DNA of 12,915 nt, taken from Cyclobacteriaceae bacterium (GTDB taxonomy: Bacteria > Bacteroidota > Bacteroidia > Cytophagales > Cyclobacteriaceae). Under the pieces are notes generated by a model that was given only the letters and a program-made list of their open reading frames with translations, ran no database searches and was not told the DNA's origin. Shown here piece by piece: positions 6,725 to 12,915 of this stretch (positions are counted from its first letter, which is position 1; each line of letters begins with the position of its first letter). Position numbers and translations under genes: made by a program. The stretch is from NCBI GenBank assembly GCA_009885605.1, contig VFKK01000115.1, positions 1 to 12,915 on the forward strand, read 5' to 3'.

Positions 6725-6815
6725 CCCGCTGATTCACGCAGAAAAAGTCGCAGATTTCCACAGATCTTTTTTAATCTGTATCTATCTGCGTAATCAATCA
6801 GCGAAAATCAGCGGG
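6725..6815. repeat. Long imperfect palindrome downstream of the GxxExxY gene
   Basis: The outer arms CCCGCTGATT (6725-6734) and AATCAGCGGG (6806-6815) are perfect complements. Inside them ACGCAGA (6736-6742) pairs with TCTGCGT (6785-6791), GCAGAT (6750-6755) with ATCTGC (6784-6789, overlapping the previous arm), and ACAGAT (6760-6765) with ATCTGT (6774-6779) around an 8-base loop. A second AATCAGCG (6797-6803 region) forms a short tandem with the right outer arm. It lies between the convergent ends of the GxxExxY gene and the glycosyltransferase operon, so it may also act as a bidirectional transcript end, although it has no classical T run. Confidence 0.8.
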
Positions 6816-6825
6816 CAATATTTAT

Positions 6826-7959
6826 CTAAGGGAACTTCTTTCTGGAAAGGGATTCAAAAACCTCCAAATACTGATCCGTCACATAATCCCAGTTATATTT
6901 TTGAGTTAACCCTAATCGTGCTGACAATCGAAATTCTTCCATTTTTTCCGGGGCGGCTTCGGCCTTTTGGACAATCGATTCCACGGATTCAGCCGTCTTC
7001 TCAAAGAACAATCCGTGCTTTCCATTCTGGAGCATTTCCTGGCTAAACGGAGTATTCAAAGCCAGAATTGCACATCCATACCCAAGCGCTTTCAGCATCG
7101 CCGGGTTTGTGCCGCCAAACTCATGGCCATGGAAATAAGCATAGCTATGGGAATATAGCGCCGCTAATTCATTCGGGTCGGTCACATACCCGGTAAAAAG
7201 CAATCTCTCGTCTTTGATATTCATCAACCGGCTTGCCCATTTGTCCTCAAATGGAACATCCCCCAAGATCACAAGCTTTCTTTTTGAATCTGACCTCAAA
7301 AATCCTTCGATAATCAAGTCCGCATTGTTATCCGGAACCAGCCTTGCTACTATCAAATAATAGGAACGAGAACCTAAATTCCACTTTTCAATTGGCTTTG
7401 AATCGACCGATTCCCGGGCATTTGCACCGTAAGCAATCACTTTTGAATCAGCCTTGAAAAGCTCCAGATATACTTTTCGCATTTCGTCCGAATCGTTAAT
7501 TAATTGATCAAACAATTTGGTCGCAAGTTTCGAAGCCCAGAAAAAATATTTAGATCCGAGACCCTTCCACTTCGGACGAAGCCACTCCAAACCATCCACA
7601 TTAATGGCTGTTGGTTTACCAAAAATCTTCGAGATCAGTCCAAACGGACCATTTCCACTATTCACAACAAAAATCACATCCGCATCTGAAAAGCAGGCAT
7701 GGATCATCGAAAAGAATGTGTGCGTCAACTGGGTCAGGCTCTTCGACTCAATGGCGGGGGTATAAATACACTCAATCCCATTCACAAATCGAGGCCGGTC
7801 TGAAAATAGGGCGCGATGATTATAAACCCGAACGTGAACGCCTCTTTCAACCAGTCGCTCTCCAAGCTCCTTGATCAAAGTATCATATCCGCCATAGACA
7901 TAGGGATATCCCTTTGCTCCCATAATGGCCACTTTCAATTTCTTGTCAGATGCTGCCAT
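6826..7959 (-). CDS. DUF1972-type GT4 glycosyltransferase
   Basis: The 377-residue protein is a GT-B fold retaining glycosyltransferase. Its N-terminus VAIMGAKGYPYVYGGYDTLI (10-29) is typical of DUF1972 enzymes, which include bacterial rhamnosyltransferases, and VDGLEWLRPKW (121-131) is another family hallmark. The C-terminal donor-binding half has VARLVPDNN (204-212), the TGYV segment near 256, and GGTNPAMLKALGYG (282-295). At the place where many GT4 enzymes have the second glutamate of the EX7E motif this protein has Lys290. It transfers a sugar, possibly rhamnose or a similar deoxysugar (inferred), onto a lipid-linked glycan at the cytoplasmic membrane face. It is the last gene of the leftward operon; its start overlaps the upstream gene's end by 25 bases, and the Met1 start is needed to keep the first beta strand. 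Confidence 0.88.
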   Translation of the reverse strand: MAASDKKLKVAIMGAKGYPYVYGGYDTLIKELGERLVERGVHVRVYNHRALFSDRPRFVNGIECIYTPAIESKSLTQLTHTFFSMIHACFSDADVIFVVNSGNGPFGLISKIFGKPTAINVDGLEWLRPKWKGLGSKYFFWASKLATKLFDQLINDSDEMRKVYLELFKADSKVIAYGANARESVDSKPIEKWNLGSRSYYLIVARLVPDNNADLIIEGFLRSDSKRKLVILGDVPFEDKWASRLMNIKDERLLFTGYVTDPNELAALYSHSYAYFHGHEFGGTNPAMLKALGYGCAILALNTPFSQEMLQNGKHGLFFEKTAESVESIVQKAEAAPEKMEEFRLSARLGLTQKYNWDYVTDQYLEVFESLSRKKFP

Positions 7960-9095
7960 AAATGGGTTTTAATTTTTTCTTCAAAAGCTTCCAAACTAAA
8001 CTTCTTCAGGACCCGGTTTCTTCCAGCTTTCCCCATTTCAAGTAACATGTCCTTATTTTCAATCAAGGTACTCAAAGCCAGAACTCCCTTAGCCACATCA
8101 CCGACGGGGATAAGAAATCCTGTTTCTCCATCCTGTACCATTTCGCTGGCTCCTCCGGATCGGGTTGCCACTATGGGTTTACCCGATGCCATTGCCTCCA
8201 GAATTACAGTAGGAAATGAGTCAGGTAGAATTGAAGGCAATACAAAAATATCAGTAGCTGCAAGGACCTTTGTAATATCTGTTCGAAATCCCAAATCAGT
8301 GACATTTTCCTCCAACCCCTTTCCCATAATTGCCATCCTAATCTCATCCAGAATGTGCTCATATCCCGGAAACGGATCACCCACTAACACAAAATGACAT
8401 TGTGGAAAAGTCCTGCAAATCTTGGTTGCCATCTCCAAAAAGAACAACTGCCCTTTACCTGGATTGATGCGGCCGATCATAGTGATGATCAACTTATCCA
8501 CAGGCAATCCAAGCTCAGATTTAGCGTTTGGATAGGTTTTCAGAAACTCATCATATTCGATCCCATTGTGGATAACCTCCGGATTGGCCAACTTTAATTT
8601 GGGCTTCCAATGATCTAAAACCGCTTGAGAAACGACAATTGGACTCGGAGTACTACTGTCAATCATCTTCGATAGCAACTTTACCAATGGCGCCGGACCC
8701 GGCAAAATCTCATGAATATGCCAAATATGAGGAAGACGATTTCTCTTTGCCCAATAGGCCCCCACAATGACTGCAAGGGTATTTGAATAAACCAGTTCAA
8801 ACTTGAATTCGGAATGAAGCTGATCCAAAAATCGATAGGCTTTTAGGTTTTTACTTAATCTGTTTAGCAAGCCGGCTGGATTGACATATTTTCTTCGGAG
8901 AATTCCCAGATTTTGAATCCTTACTTTAAAGCCTTCCGCCTTCAATTCTTCGACCAAAGGTCCCGGCCCGGTCAAAACCACTACAGGAGTGAGACCTTCA
9001 CTTCGATAAAGTCTCAAGACCTGCAGAATGATTTTTCCGGAACCATATTGTTCCGAAGAACTCTGAAGAAAAAGTATGTGACGGGAGTTAACCAT
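7935..9095 (-). CDS. GT4 family glycosyltransferase
   Basis: The 386-residue protein is a GT-B fold GT4 enzyme. The N-terminal domain starts HILFLQSSSEQYGSG (6-20) and has HIWHIHEI (123-130), a typical acceptor-side segment. The linker carries VIHNGI (175-180), and the donor domain has MIGRINPGKGQ (206-216), LGFRTD (268-273) and an EX7E-like motif that begins with Asp: DSFPTVILE (292-300), followed by AMASGKPIVATRSGG. It probably uses a nucleotide-activated sugar to extend a membrane-bound oligosaccharide; the sugar is unknown. Its start overlaps the end of the methyltransferase gene by 8 bases and its end overlaps the DUF1972 gene by 25, so translation is likely coupled. Confidence 0.9.
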   Translation of the reverse strand: MVNSRHILFLQSSSEQYGSGKIILQVLRLYRSEGLTPVVVLTGPGPLVEELKAEGFKVRIQNLGILRRKYVNPAGLLNRLSKNLKAYRFLDQLHSEFKFELVYSNTLAVIVGAYWAKRNRLPHIWHIHEILPGPAPLVKLLSKMIDSSTPSPIVVSQAVLDHWKPKLKLANPEVIHNGIEYDEFLKTYPNAKSELGLPVDKLIITMIGRINPGKGQLFFLEMATKICRTFPQCHFVLVGDPFPGYEHILDEIRMAIMGKGLEENVTDLGFRTDITKVLAATDIFVLPSILPDSFPTVILEAMASGKPIVATRSGGASEMVQDGETGFLIPVGDVAKGVLALSTLIENKDMLLEMGKAGRNRVLKKFSLEAFEEKIKTHLWQHLTRN

Positions 9096-9987
9096 TCGAT
9101 TTCAGATAAAGCCCAATGATTCCTGACTTGCCAAATGCTACAGATATCACTTCCAAAATCAAGGCAAACGGCAAAAGAACAGCAATTCCCAAAACCATTC
9201 CCAATGTCTTGTTTCGCTTCAGATTCAGGATCAGATTACCTCTGTAACCCAATCCACTCATCAAGGCCTGAAGCATTCCCAGCACTCCCAAATGAATCGA
9301 AAAATATCGTTCCCCAGCTTTTTGATAGCCGATTCGATAGAGTTCTTTCGCCAGACCTGCCTCAGTCCAATGCGTCAAATGCTTTGGAATATCCCAATGC
9401 ATCCAGTTTTGTCCGGCAATTTTTGCTTGCCAGGAATCTGCCCTTGGCACTTCGATGTAGACAAGACCATCTTTCGAGAGATTCGAGTCTAGCAATTCTT
9501 TCAGCAAACCCAACGGGTCTGGCAAATGCTCCAAAACATGATTGAGAGTGATCAAATTGAAATTATTATCTTCTACTTTTCCTCCGGAATAAAATTCCTG
9601 TCTGACCTTCACTCCATATTTTTCACGGGCAAAATCCGCCCGATCTTTTGCAGTCTCAATTCCCAAACCTTGCCAGCCTGATTCTTTTGCAACAGCTAAA
9701 AATAGTCCTTTGCCGGAACCAAAATCGAGTAGTCTTTTTGATTTTGCAGCCCAAAGTGAATTTGCTATTTCAAGTACTTTTGCCGCCTCGCGAAAAATAA
9801 TCCGCTCGAAGATGGACTTGCGGTTATCCACTACGGCATAGACTTCATCCTCGTACAAAGCGTATGGATCAATCTCCTCAGAAATATAAGTCCATCGATT
9901 TCCACAACCCGCACAAAGGCAGATGGAGAAAGCCTGAAGTTCGATTTCAGGTGATTTTTTACATATCGGACAAGCGATTTGCCGCAT
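9088..9987 (-). CDS. Zinc-ribbon class I SAM-dependent methyltransferase with hydrophobic tail
   Basis: The 299-residue protein has three parts. An N-terminal zinc-ribbon candidate has Cys6, Cys9, Cys25 and Cys28 (CPIC and CAGC). A Rossmann methyltransferase follows, with LLDFGSGKG (86-94), the acidic strand-2 end GIETA (109-113), HVLEHLPDP (150-158) and IPKHLTHWT (200-208), typical of Methyltransf_23-type enzymes. The tail has hydrophobic segments near 232-246 and 262-284. In polysaccharide loci such proteins O- or N-methylate sugars or cap a growing glycan; the tail suggests attachment to the inner membrane. It lies between two GT4 genes with a 3-base gap upstream and an 8-base overlap downstream. 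The substrate is inferred from context only; the methyltransferase fold itself is secure. Confidence 0.88.
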   Translation of the reverse strand: MRQIACPICKKSPEIELQAFSICLCAGCGNRWTYISEEIDPYALYEDEVYAVVDNRKSIFERIIFREAAKVLEIANSLWAAKSKRLLDFGSGKGLFLAVAKESGWQGLGIETAKDRADFAREKYGVKVRQEFYSGGKVEDNNFNLITLNHVLEHLPDPLGLLKELLDSNLSKDGLVYIEVPRADSWQAKIAGQNWMHWDIPKHLTHWTEAGLAKELYRIGYQKAGERYFSIHLGVLGMLQALMSGLGYRGNLILNLKRNKTLGMVLGIAVLLPFALILEVISVAFGKSGIIGLYLKSNG

Positions 9988-9990
9988 GAG

Positions 9991-11115
9991 TTAATTGCCC
10001 GTACCCAGGATAATCTGATGAAAAGAATCTATAAATATTTTAGGAGAAAAGTCCTCGCTTCGATCAGATCCTTTACGAATAAGGTCATCTCGAAGTCCTT
10101 TTTCCTGGCTTAAAAGTATCATTTTTTTAGCCAAATCCTGTTGGTCACCCGTTTTGGAAGCTAGTCCTGCGCCTCCGGCTACTTCCAGCAAAGCAGGCTG
10201 ATCAGAATGGATTACCGGCAATCCGTAACCCATCGCCTCTACTATAGGAATTCCGAAGCCTTCATTTTCCGAAGGAAACACATAAGCAAAAGCTCCCCCA
10301 TAAAGTGCTTTTACTTGCGAATCACTCAGGTATCCGGGCAAGACAACCTTGCCTTCAAGACAAAGGGTTTTCACCAATTCTTCCACAATCGGGAAATCAT
10401 TCATCTGTTTACTTTGACCGGGACCGCCAGCCAAAACAAGCTGAAAATCAGAGCCGGTTTCCTTCAAAAAATCACCAAAGGCTTTCACCAGCAGCGGAAG
10501 GTTTTTCCGCTTGTCAAAGGTGCCTATGTGAAGAAAATACAATTTCTCTCTGAATCCTGATTGCTGCAAAAATCCGGAATCTCTGCGGTCTGCCAATGTT
10601 TTTGGACTTTGGTAGATGACCGAAACAGGAAATTTATTTTGTAAATATTTCTTTAATGCCTGTTTAGAATATTCCGTGGTTGTGATAATTTCAGTTTGCT
10701 CTCTCAGCCCTTTTTTGATCAGATTCAAAAAATAGGTCCTCCACCATTTCGGATAATTTTTCGGCATTTGCCAGAAAAAAGCATCGTGAATCACGGTTAA
10801 CCTTCGACAGGGCATTGACGCCGCAGGAGAAACAAAATCAGGGCAAATCAGCACATCCGGCTCGTGTTTTTTGACCAGATCAGGCAATTGAAACTCTTTC
10901 CAACGGAAATAATCCATGTGGTAATTCAATCGCTGGATTTTCGATTGGGGATTTTTGAATGTTTGATCCGCAGCTTGGAGATCAGGATCATGGGTAAATA
11001 TCCACTCGACATCGGGATGAGGATACGCAACGGCAGCTTTTGCAAGCTCCATCATGTAGGTCTTAATACCTGAAGTGGCGACATTCAGATATTGCAGGTC
11101 AAGAAGGACTTTCAT
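9991..11115 (-). CDS. GT4 family glycosyltransferase (mannosyltransferase-like)
   Basis: The 374-residue protein is a GT4 GT-B enzyme of the WbaZ/mannosyltransferase-like group. Visible features are VLLDLQYL with TSGIKTYM (3-21), the HDAFFWQMPKNYP segment (110-122) typical of this group, TTTEYSK (145-151), the donor-domain strand HIGTFDKRKN (196-205), LAGGPG (228-233), LPGYLSD (259-265), and an intact EX7E motif EGFGIPIVE (285-293) with Glu285 and Glu293. It should transfer a hexose, perhaps mannose (inferred from resemblance), from a nucleotide sugar on the cytoplasmic side. Its ATG overlaps the stop of the polymerase gene by 4 bases, and the methyltransferase follows after 3 bases. Confidence 0.9.
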   Translation of the reverse strand: MKVLLDLQYLNVATSGIKTYMMELAKAAVAYPHPDVEWIFTHDPDLQAADQTFKNPQSKIQRLNYHMDYFRWKEFQLPDLVKKHEPDVLICPDFVSPAASMPCRRLTVIHDAFFWQMPKNYPKWWRTYFLNLIKKGLREQTEIITTTEYSKQALKKYLQNKFPVSVIYQSPKTLADRRDSGFLQQSGFREKLYFLHIGTFDKRKNLPLLVKAFGDFLKETGSDFQLVLAGGPGQSKQMNDFPIVEELVKTLCLEGKVVLPGYLSDSQVKALYGGAFAYVFPSENEGFGIPIVEAMGYGLPVIHSDQPALLEVAGGAGLASKTGDQQDLAKKMILLSQEKGLRDDLIRKGSDRSEDFSPKIFIDSFHQIILGTGN

Positions 11116-12515
11116 GTAAGACTCAAATTAGATTGGGATTGCAGTCGGCTATAAGCATATACACTGTAGCCTACCATCCACCAGGTAATCCAGGATACGT
11201 AGGTGTACATTTCTGCATTTGCTGTAAATAAAGGCAAAAGCAAACCCACTTTCACTGCCGCTGCTACAAAAGCCAATCTTGCTGTCATTAAATCTTCTGT
11301 TTGGTAAAATACCCTGAGACTCAGAATTACACCTGAAGCCAACACAAGGATGTATAAAATCATGCCGATCCAACCCAACTGCACACCATAAATCAGAAAT
11401 TGATTTTCGCCTCCTACACGCAGTTCATCTGTCACACTTCCTGCATTACCACTCATGGCAAGGCCAATTCCCAAGGGATTCCCTACCATTGAATCCAATG
11501 CCAAAATCCACTCAACTACGTGGCCCACACTTGAGGTATTTTCAAAAGTCAACGTATCGAGGACGAAATAATAAAAATCATCTGAAGCAAAAACCGACAC
11601 ATAGAATGCAAAACCGAGCAAAGCAAGAAAGCCAGCGGCAATAAGTTTATACAATCGAAAAACCAGCGCAACAAAGAAAATCATCACGAAAAAAGCTCCA
11701 AAGGCAGCTCTAGATGCGGAGAAAACCAAACTTCCAAGTGAGCAAAGCATGACCAGAAGATAGAACCAATTAAACTCTTTTTTTGAAGTCAGAAACCAAA
11801 TCAGGCCTGCTGCAAAACCCATCAAAACAGAACTTGCCATCTCCAGCGGGTCGGAGAAAAAGCTTGCCAATCGCTTGGTGACCGCCTGAGTTTCAAAGGT
11901 CCATGTCAATCCGAAATTTCCGGTAGGATCAATATCGTTAATGGCCTCATTGAAAAGTGAATATCCGGTAAGTTGCTGTAAATGCGCATCGAGGACAAAA
12001 TTCTCAATCAGATTTACCAAAAAAGCTCCAATCCCAATAGCGAAAATGATGGTGAAAATCCTTTTAAGGTCGACTGCCTCAAATCTTGTATTTCTGCCAA
12101 GGAAATAAACCATCCCCGGAATCAACATATTCTTGAAGTAGAGAGCCTTGTTGATAAAACTTGCCTGACCCAAAGGCAGAAACAAATACAAAGCCGCCAA
12201 GCCCAGAAACCCGATCATCAGCCAGTCGGTGGATTGTAAGCGAAAAGGATATTCAAAGAGATTTTTCTGATAAAAAATGAAAACCAAAACTGCAATCAAT
12301 ACCACCAGTTCTTTCAAAACCTGAAAAATACTGACCAGAAAAGGGGATCCTGTCGCCAGGTAAATCACACTCAAACTCGTAATGTAAAAAGGTAGAAATA
12401 CCGCCAGGAAAAAGATGAAGCGGCTCCAATTTCCTTTGAAAATAATCTCCTGAACCACCCACAAAAAGAGGCCGCCCACACAAATCGCTATCAGGAGAAA
12501 GAAGATTAATCCCAT
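11112..12515 (-). CDS. O-antigen ligase/Wzy-type polymerase membrane protein
   Basis: The 467-residue protein is hydrophobic along its length with roughly 11-12 predicted membrane segments. A large loop late in the sequence (about 309-372) carries the family features: HVVEWILALDSM (332-343), NPLGIGLAMSG (346-356) and GGENQFLIYGVQLG (368-381). SASRAAFG (266-273) is the short conserved block seen before this loop in O-antigen ligase/polymerase family proteins. Amid glycosyltransferase genes it most likely polymerises lipid-linked repeat units at the periplasmic face (Wzy role) rather than attaching O-antigen to lipid A, but sequence alone does not separate the two. It overlaps the upstream GT2 gene by 10 bases and the downstream GT4 gene by 4. 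Confidence 0.87.
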   Translation of the reverse strand: MGLIFFLLIAICVGGLFLWVVQEIIFKGNWSRFIFFLAVFLPFYITSLSVIYLATGSPFLVSIFQVLKELVVLIAVLVFIFYQKNLFEYPFRLQSTDWLMIGFLGLAALYLFLPLGQASFINKALYFKNMLIPGMVYFLGRNTRFEAVDLKRIFTIIFAIGIGAFLVNLIENFVLDAHLQQLTGYSLFNEAINDIDPTGNFGLTWTFETQAVTKRLASFFSDPLEMASSVLMGFAAGLIWFLTSKKEFNWFYLLVMLCSLGSLVFSASRAAFGAFFVMIFFVALVFRLYKLIAAGFLALLGFAFYVSVFASDDFYYFVLDTLTFENTSSVGHVVEWILALDSMVGNPLGIGLAMSGNAGSVTDELRVGGENQFLIYGVQLGWIGMILYILVLASGVILSLRVFYQTEDLMTARLAFVAAAVKVGLLLPLFTANAEMYTYVSWITWWMVGYSVYAYSRLQSQSNLSLT

Positions 12516-12915
12516 TGTTCAGCTTTATGAAGAGGCATCGTGATCCCGTCTTTTATTCCGCGGGCTACGGATTTGAGTTTTTGGAATCTGCCTCTCACAC
12601 AAAAATAGGACATCCACGCCATAAATCGGAAGCTATGATAAGTCCATGCAAAAGGAATCGCCAAGCCATGGACTTGGGTTCGAAGCAGGAAAAATTGATT
12701 TCGAACGTGGTAGTAAAAAACTTTGGGACTGAGCGTACCTTCGGAATGTTTCTTTTTTGAAGAAGCGCCTGCTTCGTGATAGATTTTGGCTTCCTCAGCC
12801 AGGGCAATTTCGAATCCCTTTTCCCGGAATCGTAGTGACCATTCCACATCTTCGAAATAGGCGAAATAGCTTTCGTTCAACAAGCCTGTTTCCAGCAAAG
12901 CTTTGCGAGTTATCA
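12506..12915 (-). CDS. GT2 family glycosyltransferase, 5'-truncated by window edge
   Basis: The frame is open to the right edge, so only the C-terminal part (about 136 codons) is visible. The apparent TTG at 12898 is not a real start, because the reading frame continues upstream (ITRKALLETG). The fragment shows the GT2 acceptor-side motif YFAYFEDVEWSLRFREKGFE, with the ED dipeptide that supplies the catalytic base in this superfamily, followed by AKIYHEAGASS, both as in rhamnosyltransferase-like GT2 enzymes. The tail (about 60-136) contains a hydrophobic/aromatic stretch and a basic region. The nucleotide-sugar-binding half, including the DxD motif, lies outside the window, so the sugar cannot be inferred. 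It is the most upstream visible gene of the operon. Confidence 0.87.
   Translation of the reverse strand, partial: ITRKALLETGLLNESYFAYFEDVEWSLRFREKGFEIALAEEAKIYHEAGASSKKKHSEGTLSPKVFYYHVRNQFFLLRTQVHGLAIPFAWTYHSFRFMAWMSYFCVRGRFQKLKSVARGIKDGITMPLHKAEQWD

Larger units (their letters stand above)
6826..12915 (-). other. Polysaccharide biosynthesis operon, distal part
   Basis: Six leftward genes (GT2, Wzy-like, GT4, methyltransferase, GT4, DUF1972 GT4) are joined by overlaps of 10, 4, 8 and 25 bases and one 3-base gap. No internal terminator or promoter is evident. The content fits assembly of a surface polysaccharide repeat unit with at least four glycosyl transfers, a methylated or capped residue, and polymerisation. 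Export genes (flippase, tyrosine kinase, outer-membrane export) and nucleotide-sugar synthesis genes are not in the window and would be expected to the right. Confidence 0.85.

Noticed and set aside
6231..6815. CRISPR array suggested by repeated CAGATT units
   Set aside because: The repeats are imperfect, palindromic, irregularly spaced and flank a gene. There is no series of equal repeats with unique spacers and no cas gene.
7816..8397. 193-codon plus-strand frame in the glycosyltransferase region, and similar frames at 9135-9545 and 10207-10560
   Set aside because: All lie antisense to genes with clear glycosyltransferase or methyltransferase motifs and have low-complexity Ser/Pro-rich translations typical of shadow frames.
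12506..12898. TTG at 12898 as the start of a small 130-residue protein
   Set aside because: The frame continues upstream to the window edge, and the visible part is the C-terminal half of a GT2 enzyme, so it is a truncated gene.

Overview
The window looks like a chromosomal segment of a Bacteroidota bacterium, most likely a Cytophagales/Cyclobacteriaceae-type organism. This rests on moderate G+C, the lack of clear Shine-Dalgarno sequences, TAnnTTTG-like promoter matches, a GxxExxY-family gene with its typical repeat surroundings, an RlmF-type rRNA methyltransferase and a lipoprotein M14 peptidase. The taxonomic placement is inference from gene content, not from a marker gene.

Left part (1-5297). 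A dipeptide epimerase of the enolase superfamily runs leftward off the window edge. It is divergent from a large lipoprotein zinc carboxypeptidase (M14). Together they suggest cleavage of murein-type peptides outside the cytoplasm and epimerisation of the resulting L-Ala-D-Glu inside. After a clear terminator comes a rightward three-gene group: a SIMPL-domain (DUF541) exported protein, a DinB/maleylpyruvate-isomerase-fold protein, and RlmF (23S rRNA A1618 N6-methyltransferase), the last two overlapping by one base.

Middle (5298-6825). Two leftward genes, a small three-helix membrane protein and an OsmC-type peroxidase, are separated by a strong hairpin terminator and an 11-bp perfect inverted repeat. 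Next is a rightward GxxExxY gene (a small PD-(D/E)XK-nuclease-like protein) lying between related repeats. One degenerate copy precedes the gene. A long imperfect palindrome follows directly after its stop codon. This cassette-like unit is the most unusual structure in the window.

Right part (6826-12915). A tightly packed leftward polysaccharide biosynthesis operon runs, in transcription order: GT2 glycosyltransferase (cut by the window edge), Wzy/O-antigen-ligase-type membrane protein, GT4, zinc-ribbon SAM methyltransferase with a hydrophobic tail, GT4, and a DUF1972-type GT4. Five junctions are overlaps of 4-25 bases or a 3-base gap, so the genes are very probably cotranscribed and translationally coupled. 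They look like the distal end of a capsule, exopolysaccharide or O-antigen locus that continues beyond the right edge.

There is no rRNA, tRNA, CRISPR array or recognisable transposase in the window. No gene-free stretch exceeds 300 bases; the longest is 2548-2743.
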